Shown piece after piece: positions 17,995-27,033 of a stretch of 64,000 bases of DNA (its first letter is position 1; every line of letters begins with the position of its first letter). The stretch is from contig NZ_CP091799.1 in the NCBI RefSeq assembly GCF_022024235.1, positions 722,001-786,000 of the forward strand. The letters are read 5' to 3'. The DNA is from Segatella baroniae B14 (GTDB lineage: Bacteria; Bacteroidota; Bacteroidia; Bacteroidales; Bacteroidaceae). The notes under the pieces are model-generated. The model was not told where the DNA came from, made no database searches, and saw only the letters and a list, made by a program, of their open reading frames with translations. Both the position numbers and the translations under genes were made by a program.

Positions 17995-18553
17995 TGTACT
18001 GAATTGCTTGTTTTTATCCTTATTAAGGGGTATAACTATGAATGTGTAATACTTTATATAGATCAAAGTAATAAGAGTACGTCAATGATGTATTGACATA
18101 CTCAAAATTAAGCTGTGTATCAATAGTCCTTTTTACGTTGAAACAAGGCTTCTAAGATATCGTAGTTTATATAGAAAGTTTGTTAAATCAATAAATTTTT
18201 GTTCATACTCTTAGCATAAAAGAGATGGAAGCTATTTAAATAATAGCTGTTATATAGTTATTATTTATAAATCACAGTGAGATTTGTACAAATCACTCTT
18301 AGATTTGTAGTTTTAACTATGAAATGACATACTATTATCCTACGGTTAACCCCTTTTTTATATGTTTCAGAACCATGAAAAGGAGGATAATGTTGTTGAA
18401 ACAGAATACGGACAAAACAGTAATTATCACGCAGATACAACTTTCTATAAGAAAAAGATTGCAAGTGATTATAGGCATCACAATAATGTGACATCAATTT
18501 TCCACTAATCGCCGTTTTTTTAGACACTTATATTCGCCGAACTCACATTATTT
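17995..18553. other. Intergenic region with one doubtful ORF
   Basis: About 560 bp are without a convincing gene. A minus-strand frame at 18261-18527 would encode 88 residues (MSKKTAISGKLMSHYC at the start) with no recognisable domain and unusual His/Tyr/Cys-rich composition. It begins 27 bp after the second chrA gene, so it could be a poorly conserved third gene, but it may be spurious. An inverted repeat AGCTATT/AATAGCT lies near 18231-18248. Confidence 0.35.
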
Positions 18554-19126
18554 TTAATAAAGAAATAAACCGATAATACCACAGAAGAGCATTGTGAGAA
18601 TCGGGTTGACCTTATACCGCTTAGTAACAAAAAATGCGATTGTAAAAATAAAAATGCTGACAATAAAAGTGAATAGACTTTCTTGTGGGGCTCCAAAGTT
18701 TTCCTTATTTATCAACAGTAAGGCTGCTGCTGCAATAAGACCAACAATCGTTGGACGAAGAGCAGCAAAAATATTTTTAACGATAGGAGAATTTTTATGC
18801 GTTATGAGATAATGGCTAATGGCAATCATAAGAATAAATGGTAGCCACATGATTGATAAGGAGGCTATAATAGAACCAAGAAAACCTACCCATTGTGCAT
18901 AGCCATCATTAATAACAGCAGTATAGCCAACGTAGGTTGCTACATTGATGCCGATAGGTCCAGGAGTAGATTGACTGATTGCAACAATATCTGTAAATTC
19001 AGAGTTGGTGAGCCAATGATTTTTCATTACTACTTCACCATAAATCAAGGAAAGCATGGCATATCCACCACCAAAGTTAAAGATACCTATTTTGCTAAAT
19101 ACAATGAATAATTTTAGTAAAATCAT
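18554..19126 (-). CDS. Short-chain ChrA-family (chromate transporter) protein, second subunit
   Basis: This 190-residue membrane protein carries one ChrA domain. The N-terminal motif FGGGYAMLSLIYGE and the loop AISQSTPGPIGINVATYVGY (GGGY and QxxPGP signatures) are clear, followed by about five to six helices. It is half the size of classical ChrA, and the neighbouring upstream gene supplies the other half, so a heterodimer is expected. Known short ChrA pairs export chromate. In this host the physiological anion could differ. It shares a promoter and operator with its partner (27 bp gap). Confidence 0.9.
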   Translation of the reverse strand: MILLKLFIVFSKIGIFNFGGGYAMLSLIYGEVVMKNHWLTNSEFTDIVAISQSTPGPIGINVATYVGYTAVINDGYAQWVGFLGSIIASLSIMWLPFILMIAISHYLITHKNSPIVKNIFAALRPTIVGLIAAAALLLINKENFGAPQESLFTFIVSIFIFTIAFFVTKRYKVNPILTMLFCGIIGLFLY

Positions 19127-19152
19127 TTATGTTGAATTTTAATTTATACGTA

Positions 19153-19689
19153 TTATGCTTTGTCCTTTTTGAGTTGGCCATACAGATAGCCAGAGATTCC
19201 TGCAACCATAATTATCCAAATCGGAGACACATTGAATAGAGCTATGAGTAGGCAAGCTACTACAGGAATCCAGCAGTTGTACTTGTTGATTTTAGCTGTC
19301 TTTGCCATCGTAAAACATGGCGCAGCTATCAATGCTACTACAGCAGGGCGAACTCCCTTAAAAAATTTGGCTACATATTCATTATCTTCAATATGATGAA
19401 AGCACATGGCAATAAGTAATATTGCAATGATTGATGGCAAAGCAATACCGAGTGCACCAACAATACCTCCCCATATCCCTTTTAGTTTATAGCCGATATG
19501 GCTGGCCATATCGATAGAAAAAATACCTGGAGTTGTCTGGGCAACTACCATTATATCCAAAAATTCTTGTTTATTCATCCATTGTTTTTTATCTACGAAT
19601 TCTTTTTCCATAATTGGAATCATCGCATATCCACCCCCTAATGTAAAGGCGCCAATCTTACAACAAATAAGAAAAAATTTTAATAACAT
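19153..19689 (-). CDS. Short-chain ChrA-family (chromate transporter) protein, first subunit
   Basis: This 178-residue partner of the previous gene has the same domain: LGGGYAMIPIMEKEFV near the N-terminus, then VVAQTTPGIFSIDMASHIGY and GVRPAVVALIAAP, with about six helices. Its promoter (-7 TACCTTTG at 19720-19713) lacks a -33 element and has the same tandem TTAGAA/TTCTAA operator as the RND efflux operon. That suggests both respond to the same metal or oxyanion signal. Confidence 0.9.
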   Translation of the reverse strand: MLLKFFLICCKIGAFTLGGGYAMIPIMEKEFVDKKQWMNKQEFLDIMVVAQTTPGIFSIDMASHIGYKLKGIWGGIVGALGIALPSIIAILLIAMCFHHIEDNEYVAKFFKGVRPAVVALIAAPCFTMAKTAKINKYNCWIPVVACLLIALFNVSPIWIIMVAGISGYLYGQLKKDKA

Positions 19690-19712
19690 GTTTTTTTATC
19701 TTTTACCTGATG

Positions 19713-19788
19713 CAAAGGTACTATTTTATCCTGAGTAGAGCCTTTACAAGCGATTAGAAGATTCTAATATCAAATTAAAGACTTCTAA
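19713..19788 (-). promoter_or_regulatory. Promoter and tandem operator of the chrA pair
   Basis: The -7 box TACCTTTG is at 19720-19713. Exactly 33 bp upstream is TTAGAAGATTCTAA (19754-19767, perfect 6-2-6), and 21 bp on is TTAAAGACTTCTAA (19775-19788). Aligned on the minus strand with the efflux operator, 28 of 36 positions agree. The site also lies 70-105 bp upstream of the divergent GH28 gene and could affect it. Confidence 0.7.
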
Positions 19789-19858
19789 TTCTAAAGATAT
19801 TTTTGAGCGATATATAAGTAGTATTTTTGTCGTCGATTAATATCAATTTTAAATAATA

Positions 19859-21409
19859 ATGAAAACAAATTTACTTCAACGTACATTTTTCTTATCGTTG
19901 TTGACATTATTGTCAATAAGGGGGGAGGCTGATAATCATGTTGTTGCGGAACAAACAAGTCAGAATACACCAGAAGGTTGGCAGACGGTGAATTTACCGA
20001 TTATTCCTGACATAACACCGCATAATACTATTTATATCACAGATTATGGTGCTACAATATCGTCGGCAGATAATACTATTGCTATCCAAAAGGCTCTTAA
20101 TGCAGTGCCTGCATCTGGTGGGATGGTCGTTATTCCCGCAGGTGAGTGGTTGTGTGGTCCCGTGAAATTAAAATCTAAAACGATATTGCATCTGGCTGCT
20201 CATGCTACTCTTAAACTTTTACCTTATGGGATTTACCCGGCTATAACTTCAAGTAGTATAAAGTTTGATAATTTTATTGATGTGCAGAAAAATGCTACAG
20301 ATATAATTATAGAAGGAGAGGATAAGTATACTTCTCTTTTTGATGGCCAAGGTAAAGAGTGGTGGATTGCTTATGAGAATAATAAGAGTATAAGCCGTGG
20401 TGCGGTAATACGTATGTCTAAGGGTACTCGATTTCTTATACGTAATGTGATGGTGAAAAATGCTCCAGGCGTGAATATTTCAATTGGTCAAAATGGTAAA
20501 GGCAGTCATGGTACTGTACACGATGTTATCATTCGTGAGCCGGCTTCGACGACTAAGACCGAACAACCATCTCATAATACGGATGGTATTTCTGTATGGG
20601 GGCCTTATGTTAATATCTATAATTGTGATATTGATAATGGTGATGATAATGTCGTGGTTGATTCAGATGGTCGGTTTGTTCATGTGTGGAACTGTACATT
20701 TGGAAATGGTCATGGTGCATCGATGGGTAGCTATACCTCTAATATGCATGATATACTTTGGGAGAATATCAATTTTTTTAATACAGAAAGTGGTTTTCGC
20801 TTGAAATCTCAACGTGGACGAAGCGGGGATGTTTACAATATTACTTTTCGTAATTGTATGATGAAAAATGTGAATAATCCAATTTATATAGAGTGTTGGT
20901 ATGATAAGAGTATTAAGCCTGAACCTCCTTATGCTCCTTCTGCATTGCAAACGAGTACTACTCCTAATTTTCATGATATTCTTATACAGAATGTTACCTC
21001 TGTTGGTACACCTTACAAGAAGAGTTCCAAGAGTAATTTTCCGGTTTATATCTATGGTCTGCCCGAAGAACATGTACGTAATATTACTTTTGATAATGTT
21101 CTTGTTCAAGCAGAGAAGGGTATGTTTGTGGCTTATTGTGATAATATCAATTTTATTAATGGTTGTAAGATTATTAATTCAAAATCGACTTCTAAAATTA
21201 TAGAAGAACAATATCAAGCAGAAATAATAGGAAATTGTAATAGTTATGTTACAGGTATTAATACTGTATCCATGACAACAAGTACTGACTCTTCTGCCAA
21301 AGTGTATGATGTACAGGGACATTATTTAGGGGTAATGACTCAGAATCAACTTCTTAAAAAGAAGCCTGGAATATATCTATGGAATTCAAAAAAAATCCTA
21401 GTTCGATAG
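19859..21409 (+). CDS. Secreted GH28 polygalacturonase-like pectinase with sorting-type tail
   Basis: This is a 516-residue secreted enzyme of the right-handed beta-helix type. A signal peptide covers about residues 1-24. The GH28 catalytic set is complete: NTDG (240-243), GDD (261-263, catalytic Asp262/Asp263), GHG (284-286) and RLK (314-316). It should hydrolyse galacturonan or rhamnogalacturonan backbones. The last 35 residues (KVYDVQGHYLG ... PGIYLWNSKKILVR) resemble a type IX secretion sorting domain, so cell-surface display or release is likely. It has no SusC/SusD neighbours and stands next to other secreted enzymes. A possible -7 box, TATTTTTG, is at 19822-19829. Confidence 0.92.
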   Translation: MKTNLLQRTFFLSLLTLLSIRGEADNHVVAEQTSQNTPEGWQTVNLPIIPDITPHNTIYITDYGATISSADNTIAIQKALNAVPASGGMVVIPAGEWLCGPVKLKSKTILHLAAHATLKLLPYGIYPAITSSSIKFDNFIDVQKNATDIIIEGEDKYTSLFDGQGKEWWIAYENNKSISRGAVIRMSKGTRFLIRNVMVKNAPGVNISIGQNGKGSHGTVHDVIIREPASTTKTEQPSHNTDGISVWGPYVNIYNCDIDNGDDNVVVDSDGRFVHVWNCTFGNGHGASMGSYTSNMHDILWENINFFNTESGFRLKSQRGRSGDVYNITFRNCMMKNVNNPIYIECWYDKSIKPEPPYAPSALQTSTTPNFHDILIQNVTSVGTPYKKSSKSNFPVYIYGLPEEHVRNITFDNVLVQAEKGMFVAYCDNINFINGCKIINSKSTSKIIEEQYQAEIIGNCNSYVTGINTVSMTTSTDSSAKVYDVQGHYLGVMTQNQLLKKKPGIYLWNSKKILVR

Positions 21410-21420
21410 CCTGTCACAAA

Positions 21421-21459
21421 ACACCCGACCAATCATACAGAATATCATAGGCCGGGTGT
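21421..21459. terminator. Hairpin terminator between the GH28 and GH5 genes
   Basis: ACACCCGACC (21421-21430) pairs with GGCCGGGTGT (21450-21459), 9 of 10 bp, between convergent genes. The loop is long (19 nt). Short A/T runs flank both sides, so it can act on both strands. Confidence 0.6.
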
Positions 21460-21502
21460 ATTTGTAATTAATTCCTTTGTACAAGTTTTTAGGTCTTATG
21501 CT

Positions 21503-23638
21503 TTATAAGCATTTATTGATCTTAACATTACCGTTCTTATAAGTTATTTTTTTGATTTTCATGCCTTTGTTGTATCCATCATTAACCTCATGGCCATCCA
21601 CTGTGTAGTATTTCACAGATGCAATTTCATCTTTTTCATTATTGTCAAGCTGACTGATTCCAGATGTTGCTTTTTTTGTAAGCGTAATACTCTTGATATA
21701 AATAGGAGAGTCTCCCATTGTCCAGAAACCAGCAATATAGATATGAGAAGGATCTACAGTGCGATAATGTTTTACTTTGTTGGCATCTTCGTATTCTATA
21801 TCAAGATGGTTCAAATTTATGGTAATAGAAGTTTTTCCGTCGAAAGTCTTACTATATGGATTACTCCAGTAATTATCACTGTCGAATAGGCGGAACGACA
21901 ACCCCCAACTTGTATTAGCCTCTTGAAGTTCTACAGTGAGATAGTCGTAAGCCGAAAGGTCAAGACCTGATGCAAATTTCCATCCACCAAAACCATATTG
22001 GCCTGTCTGAAGTTTTCCTGTAGTTTCATCGAAAAATCCATTACCATAGATGCTTGGGTTTAAACCTACATTAGTGAGTGGGAAATACTCCGGAACATGA
22101 ATATCTACCGTTGTGGTTAGTGTCTTACCATTTGTGTCTGTATACTTGAAGGTAACCGTGCATGCACCTTGTTCTTTGGCGATGATTCGACTTCCATTGT
22201 AGTATGCCACATTTTCATCACTACTTGTTACTGTGCATTTTCCTGTTATTTCTTCCTCTTTACCGCTTTTAGCATGACTAATGATCGTTACGACAGCATT
22301 GCTTCCTACTGAAATGGTAAAATTGTTCGAGCTAGCTGTGATACTTTCTATATCGAGATCTTCTGTTGTAGGCACATAGTTGATACGTTCCATGTTTTCT
22401 TCGGCATACGTCTTGTACCAGTTAAAACAAGCTACACCACATGCTTCGTCTCCTCCAGTTTTGTTTGAGAAAGCAGGAATAACCTTATTATTATTGATGT
22501 ATGAATCGATATCAATATAGCATCCTGTACCGGACAGTGTCATGGAGATATTACCATAGTGTTCCATGAGTTTTTTATATGCATTGCCCCAGTTGCTTGT
22601 GGTACCTGTAGCCCATGTTCCCAGATTATTAGGTATTTTTTCACCATGTTCATTGACATGATAGGTAGAAGCATCGTTCTCATCGAAGTTGGCAACCTGT
22701 GGACTCCAGTCTACCTCCGTTATCATAATAGGATTAGTTTCTACGACAGGTACCTGGCTTTTAAATTGAGAGATAGCGCCATCTACATTCGGATTGTTTT
22801 CATCACTTCCATACCATCCTACATAATCGTGTACCGCATAGCCAATATTTTTCAGTTCATCGGTTATAGGATATGTTGCATATCCGGTATAATTAGCTTG
22901 CCATGAAGATCCCGGTACCCAGATGATACCTTTAAAACCATTTGCTCTGATTTTATCAACAATAGGTTGGAAGAAATCGTGCAAGGTATTAGCTGTATTA
23001 CTTCCATCGGCATTAAGTACATTGACAGGTTCATTAGCCAGTTCGATTCCGATGACACCAGCGTGTTCTTGTATGTATGTATTCTTGCTGAATTGATCCC
23101 AAACATAGAGAAGATATTGTTGATAATCACCATCTACGTAAATGTTGGTAGGACATACTCCAGGTGGACGAACTACGACATAGAGCCCATGTTCATTGGC
23201 ACTTTTAGCAAGAGGCACATAGAGATTCTGTAGATAATATTCGTACCTACTTTCACTAAAGCGTGATATATCGTTTTCACCTCCACCATTAGTGGCCGTT
23301 TTGTTAGGATCATTCGTCCAGCAGGGATCCATATGTAGGCGGAAAGCGTCACAATAAGCTCCTTGGCTGGTGTCGGTAATAGCGGAGAATAATTTATCAA
23401 AATAGGTTAGACAAGCAGGTATATTATTCGATGTTAATTCAGGTACCCACTTGGTCCAACGATAATCATTAAAGTAGGGACTCGGCGTATCCATAACGCC
23501 ATGAAGCACAATTGTATGTCCTTGAGAATCTTTCAGATTTCTGCCCTCTACGTGTAAATTGTTTAGAGTTCGATATTGAGCCATGGACGATAATGATATG
23601 GCGCAAGCTAGGCAGACAATAATAATTTTCTTATTCAT
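21503..23638 (-). CDS. Secreted GH5-type glycoside hydrolase with Ig-like and carbohydrate-binding-like modules
   Basis: This is a 711-residue exported enzyme. The signal peptide is 1-20 (SLSSMAQ). The (beta/alpha)8 domain spans about 25-420. Its clan-A residues are Glu203 in ELANEP (acid/base), His270/Tyr272 in AVHDYVG, and Glu308 in MITEVDW (nucleophile). A bacterial Ig-like (Big2) stretch is at about 435-515, then a beta-sandwich at about 520-665 that looks like a carbohydrate-binding module. It ends in a sorting-type tail (VKYYTVDGHEV ... NVKINKCL). It probably cleaves a beta-glucan or mannan; the subfamily cannot be fixed by eye. A -7 box TACCTTTG lies at 23673-23666. Confidence 0.88.
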   Translation of the reverse strand: MNKKIIIVCLACAISLSSMAQYRTLNNLHVEGRNLKDSQGHTIVLHGVMDTPSPYFNDYRWTKWVPELTSNNIPACLTYFDKLFSAITDTSQGAYCDAFRLHMDPCWTNDPNKTATNGGGENDISRFSESRYEYYLQNLYVPLAKSANEHGLYVVVRPPGVCPTNIYVDGDYQQYLLYVWDQFSKNTYIQEHAGVIGIELANEPVNVLNADGSNTANTLHDFFQPIVDKIRANGFKGIIWVPGSSWQANYTGYATYPITDELKNIGYAVHDYVGWYGSDENNPNVDGAISQFKSQVPVVETNPIMITEVDWSPQVANFDENDASTYHVNEHGEKIPNNLGTWATGTTSNWGNAYKKLMEHYGNISMTLSGTGCYIDIDSYINNNKVIPAFSNKTGGDEACGVACFNWYKTYAEENMERINYVPTTEDLDIESITASSNNFTISVGSNAVVTIISHAKSGKEEEITGKCTVTSSDENVAYYNGSRIIAKEQGACTVTFKYTDTNGKTLTTTVDIHVPEYFPLTNVGLNPSIYGNGFFDETTGKLQTGQYGFGGWKFASGLDLSAYDYLTVELQEANTSWGLSFRLFDSDNYWSNPYSKTFDGKTSITINLNHLDIEYEDANKVKHYRTVDPSHIYIAGFWTMGDSPIYIKSITLTKKATSGISQLDNNEKDEIASVKYYTVDGHEVNDGYNKGMKIKKITYKNGNVKINKCL

Positions 23639-23775
23639 AATATTAGTTTATTATTCGTTTGTCTGCAAAGGTATAGCTTTCACCAAAATTATGCTTTTCC
23701 TAAAGTACCCAATAGTTTATAAATAGTTACATTTTCATATTCATGCATCCAATATTGTTAATTTTTTCTCGTTTT

Positions 23776-25872
23776 TTATTTTTCAATGACTTTTTGAATG
23801 CTACCATTACTCATTCTTAAAATATTTATGCCTTTAATGGGCTGATTTATTTTTATTCCTGCTGCATTGTATCGAGCAACAACAGTAACATTGTTTGATG
23901 TCTTTATGGTTGTTATAGCATTAGTCTCTTCATCTTCTGTAGCTTCTTCAATTATTTCTTGATATCCATTTAAAGGATTATAGACAAAGGTAATATCACC
24001 ATTGTCCTGTTGCGTGATAGCATAGATTGGACTGTGCAGAAGATAACTACCATCTGTATTTGTATGATAGAGAATTGCTGCCGGTGAACTGTAATCTGTC
24101 AAACTGTCATTACGCACAGTGTTATTGACGACGTATGGGTAAGTGTCATATATCTCACTAGAGTCAATGACATTCGAATAATACCGTATAGCGTCATCGT
24201 TATCGGCATGGATTATAGTAAGATGTTGGTGTCCTTCGGTAGTTTGTTGTTTTTTCCAACTTACAGATGATGTTGTGGTCTCAGTAGTAGAGTTAACCGT
24301 GTTGTTCTCCCATGCATCCTTATCGTAATCTACATGAAGTACAAGTAATCCTTTGCCTGGAATATAGGTATCCCAACCTGTCTGTTGTCGATTTTCAAGC
24401 AGTAAGTATTCGTTTTCATACCCATCATTAGGAATGATATAGGCAGTAGCCTGATTGTTCAGTGGCGATAACGATACTTCTGTGTTGTCATTAAGGGTAG
24501 AGTAGTCAAGCCACCCCGCAGTATGTCGTTCATAGCTTGTGTAACCAGCTGGTACCCAACCGAGCATCATTGGTCCGTTATAGCTGCCAGCATCCATTAC
24601 GTCATAGTACCCCATACCATAGTTACTGCCTGTTGTATCATAGAAGTCAGGAAAGCCAAGACAATGTGAAAATTCATGGCAGATAGTGCCGATTCCCATC
24701 AGAAAAGTTTTTTTATTATATACATACGATTCGTTGCTACATGCATAGGTATCGAAGGTGATGCCATTGATGCTAATACTATAGTAAGAGGAAATTGCAC
24801 GATAAAGACTGTCTGCATTTACCGTGTTTGTGCTGGAACTTCCACCTGTTAGACCTAAATCTCCTGGACGATCAGAATACCCGTTTCTATTTGAATTAAC
24901 TGATGTTGCACTTGCTTGTAATTGTTCTAAAGTATAGAGGTAGTCGTAGTAGCAAGCTGATTGTAGGCTCCATTCATGAGGCCATATCGTTTCTTCAATA
25001 TCACTTGATGCTTCACCCTGTCCTGCATAGAGAACAAAAACTTGGTCAGCTTCGCCATCTCCATTCCAATCGTATTTTGAAAAATCGAGATCAGACGAGG
25101 AAATTTGGTTGAGCGCATCGATTATCATTCGCCCTGGATAAATATCATCACCGCTATCATCGTTCCCTCCATAATAAGAATAGGCATGATCAAGGGTTAT
25201 TGGACCAATAACATCAAAAGTTAAGTCAAATTGTTCGTAGCTCTGCGATTTGAAATAATCGTGTACGCTGCCGGTAGTGCCATAAGGACTTACGTAACCC
25301 TCTTGGTTAGCTATGGACTCATAGGTACTTTTTGGATCGCTCATAGAAAACTTCTGATCAGTAAATTGTACAAGGATGATGAGTCCTTTTTTGCTGCCTT
25401 TATAATTTACAGATGAGGCTTTACGTAATGTTTTTTTGCGATTGGTAGTAGAGGTTGAGCTTGATTCGCTTGAAGGGTTGTTTGTAGAAGAACTTATTTT
25501 CTTTAGGCTTGTTGTATTTTGTTTCATCTGTTGAATATGAGCGATTTCAACTTGTGTTCGTTGAGCTTTGTTGTGCGCCATAATAGAGCTGGCTTTCATG
25601 TCAGGACCGATACGATCAGCGTAAAAAAACGCTCCATTTTTTTTGATTACAGGAATATTATCACGTGTCAAATAAAAGTGGTGATGTTCATCGCCAGCTT
25701 TAGTAAGTGTGAGCGTGTCTCCATTTGACTGTGTCACAGTTTTAAATCTACGCATTGCGGGACCTGCTGATGTGGTATAATTATTCATTATGAATAAGGT
25801 GATAATAATAATTCGTGTTGCAACAATTGAGGCTAAACGAATGGATGGGCTATTATAATAGTATTTTTTCAT
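23776..25872 (-). CDS. M6 family secreted metalloprotease with sorting-type tail
   Basis: This is a 698-residue exported zinc protease of the immune-inhibitor-A (M6) family. A hydrophobic N-terminal segment (about 13-36) acts as signal, then there is a propeptide-like region with a Ser/Thr/Asn-rich linker (about 117-155). The catalytic motif HEFSHCLGFPD gives zinc ligands His399 and His403 with Glu400 and Asp409. YDWNGDGEADQVFV at 267-280 looks like a calcium loop. An insertion of about 55 residues (308-365) precedes the active site. The C-terminal 35 residues (ARYNAAGIKI ... IQKVIEK) resemble a type IX sorting domain. M6 proteases degrade host or dietary proteins. Confidence 0.88.
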   Translation of the reverse strand: MKKYYYNSPSIRLASIVATRIIIITLFIMNNYTTSAGPAMRRFKTVTQSNGDTLTLTKAGDEHHHFYLTRDNIPVIKKNGAFFYADRIGPDMKASSIMAHNKAQRTQVEIAHIQQMKQNTTSLKKISSSTNNPSSESSSTSTTNRKKTLRKASSVNYKGSKKGLIILVQFTDQKFSMSDPKSTYESIANQEGYVSPYGTTGSVHDYFKSQSYEQFDLTFDVIGPITLDHAYSYYGGNDDSGDDIYPGRMIIDALNQISSSDLDFSKYDWNGDGEADQVFVLYAGQGEASSDIEETIWPHEWSLQSACYYDYLYTLEQLQASATSVNSNRNGYSDRPGDLGLTGGSSSTNTVNADSLYRAISSYYSISINGITFDTYACSNESYVYNKKTFLMGIGTICHEFSHCLGFPDFYDTTGSNYGMGYYDVMDAGSYNGPMMLGWVPAGYTSYERHTAGWLDYSTLNDNTEVSLSPLNNQATAYIIPNDGYENEYLLLENRQQTGWDTYIPGKGLLVLHVDYDKDAWENNTVNSTTETTTSSVSWKKQQTTEGHQHLTIIHADNDDAIRYYSNVIDSSEIYDTYPYVVNNTVRNDSLTDYSSPAAILYHTNTDGSYLLHSPIYAITQQDNGDITFVYNPLNGYQEIIEEATEDEETNAITTIKTSNNVTVVARYNAAGIKINQPIKGINILRMSNGSIQKVIEK

Positions 25873-26043
25873 TTACTGCGTTCTTATTTATTTCTAATTT
25901 TTTATTTATGATAAAAGCAAATAAATAAAAAAAAGTTTGTAAATGAAAATAAAATCAACTAAACGTTCATAATCATCAGCAAAAACTTTCATCTGTCGTG
26001 ATAGCGATAATGTGCTGAGGTAAGCATTTCTTGTAATAACAAC

Positions 26044-26067
26044 TAAAAGCCCCAATTGGGGCTTTTA
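26044..26067 (-). terminator. Perfect palindromic terminator after the outer-membrane barrel gene
   Basis: TAAAAGCCCC-AATT-GGGGCTTTTA is a perfect 10-bp stem that abuts the stop codon of the minus-strand gene ending at 26068. The T tract is short, but the GC-rich stem is strong. Confidence 0.7.
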
Positions 26068-26844
26068 TTAAAGTATAATTTTATATCCAATAGTAATGGC
26101 TATATTCTGATGTTTTGCACCAGAGGCTTTTTCTTTTTCAATATTTGTAAGCCCTAGGTTGTAACGAGCATCAGCAACAAAATTATGGTATTCATAGCTT
26201 ATGCCGATTGGTATAGAAAGTCCGAATGTAGAAACATTCTTTACATCTGAGTTTGTTGAAGTTATGAAAGGATTATCAGATGGTGTTATACTTGTCTGAA
26301 TTTGCATTTTCTTATTAATAGCAATTTCAGGCTGTATTCCAGCTTTGAGCGCTAAGCCTTTTGCAACGTATACATTGGCTAATATCGGTATGGTTAAGTA
26401 GTCAAGTTTCAGTTTAATATCCTCATCAATATTATATTTATAAGTGTTTCCTTTCAAATCTGTTAGATTGGTGGAAAAACCTTTGGTATCGTATGTTGCT
26501 CCTTTTTGAGTATACATTACGCCTCCAGATAGAGCAAATACTTTAGTAAATTGGTATTGTGCTTCAGCACCAAAGGTAATACCTGTTTTTGATTTACTAT
26601 TATAAAATGTAAAACTACCGGCTGTTATATTAGATTCTATATTAGATTCTATATTATATATATATGGTTCATATTCACTAATGGGGATGGATGTGGCATA
26701 GTAAAAGGATGCTGGCATATCTCTTGAAGTGTAATTATTACTAAAACCAAATTTTGGTGTAATCGAAAATTTGCCAACAGGCTGTTGTGCATTCGCAGTA
26801 AGAGCTCCTAGTAATGTAGCTGCTACTATTAAAGTTTTTTTCAT
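26068..26844 (-). CDS. Small outer membrane beta-barrel protein (PorT/OmpA-barrel-like)
   Basis: The protein has 258 residues. The signal peptide is 1-19 (MKKTLIVAATLLGALTANA), then about eight to ten amphipathic strands (TGITFGAEAQYQFTKVFALSGGVMYTQKGA, cited here as residues 88-117, shows the pattern). It ends with QNIAITIGYKIIL. The layout matches the outer-membrane beta-barrel domain (PF13568-like) common in Bacteroidetes; such proteins are mostly of unknown role. An in-frame 12-bp tandem repeat encodes IESNIESN in an extracellular loop. Promoter -7 box TACCTTTG is at 26918-26911. Confidence 0.75.
   Translation of the reverse strand: MKKTLIVAATLLGALTANAQQPVGKFSITPKFGFSNNYTSRDMPASFYYATSIPISEYEPYIYNIESNIESNITAGSFTFYNSKSKTGITFGAEAQYQFTKVFALSGGVMYTQKGATYDTKGFSTNLTDLKGNTYKYNIDEDIKLKLDYLTIPILANVYVAKGLALKAGIQPEIAINKKMQIQTSITPSDNPFITSTNSDVKNVSTFGLSIPIGISYEYHNFVADARYNLGLTNIEKEKASGAKHQNIAITIGYKIIL
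26627..26656. repeat. 12-bp tandem repeat inside the barrel gene, 2.5 copies
   Basis: The unit ATATTAGATTCT is repeated at 26627-26638 and 26639-26650, with a half copy to 26656. Because the unit is four codons long, copy-number changes would lengthen or shorten the IESN loop without a frameshift. Confidence 0.8.
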
Positions 26845-26991
26845 ACTTGATAGTTTTGTTTATAATGGTTATTATAATGTTTTTTTAATGAGTTTATTGC
26901 ATACATGATGCAAAGGTAAATATTTTTTTATAAAAAGAATAGTCTTCATATATTTTTGTTGAAAAAATTACAGGTATTGCTGTAAATGTCG

Positions 26992-26999
26992 TATTTTTG
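26992..26999 (+). promoter_or_regulatory. -7 box of the MutS-like gene
   Basis: TATTTTTG at 26992-26999 lies 34 bp before ATG 27034. No clear -33 element is present. It decides the start: the longer open frame from 26986 would begin upstream of the transcript. Confidence 0.5.
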
Positions 27000-27033
27000 T
27001 ATTCATGATAATGAATTCTATATAATTATAACA

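Noticed and set aside
17881..18066. 62-codon N-terminal extension of the metal-operon TolC protein
   Set aside because: It covers the -7 box and tandem operator and would bury the signal peptide.
18261..18527. 88-residue minus-strand ORF after the chrA pair
   Set aside because: No recognisable domain, odd composition and no clear signals; mentioned only as a doubtful ORF in the intergenic entry.
17881..19858. Metal-efflux/chrA block as a mobile island
   Set aside because: No integrase, transposase, flanking direct repeats or change in base composition is visible.
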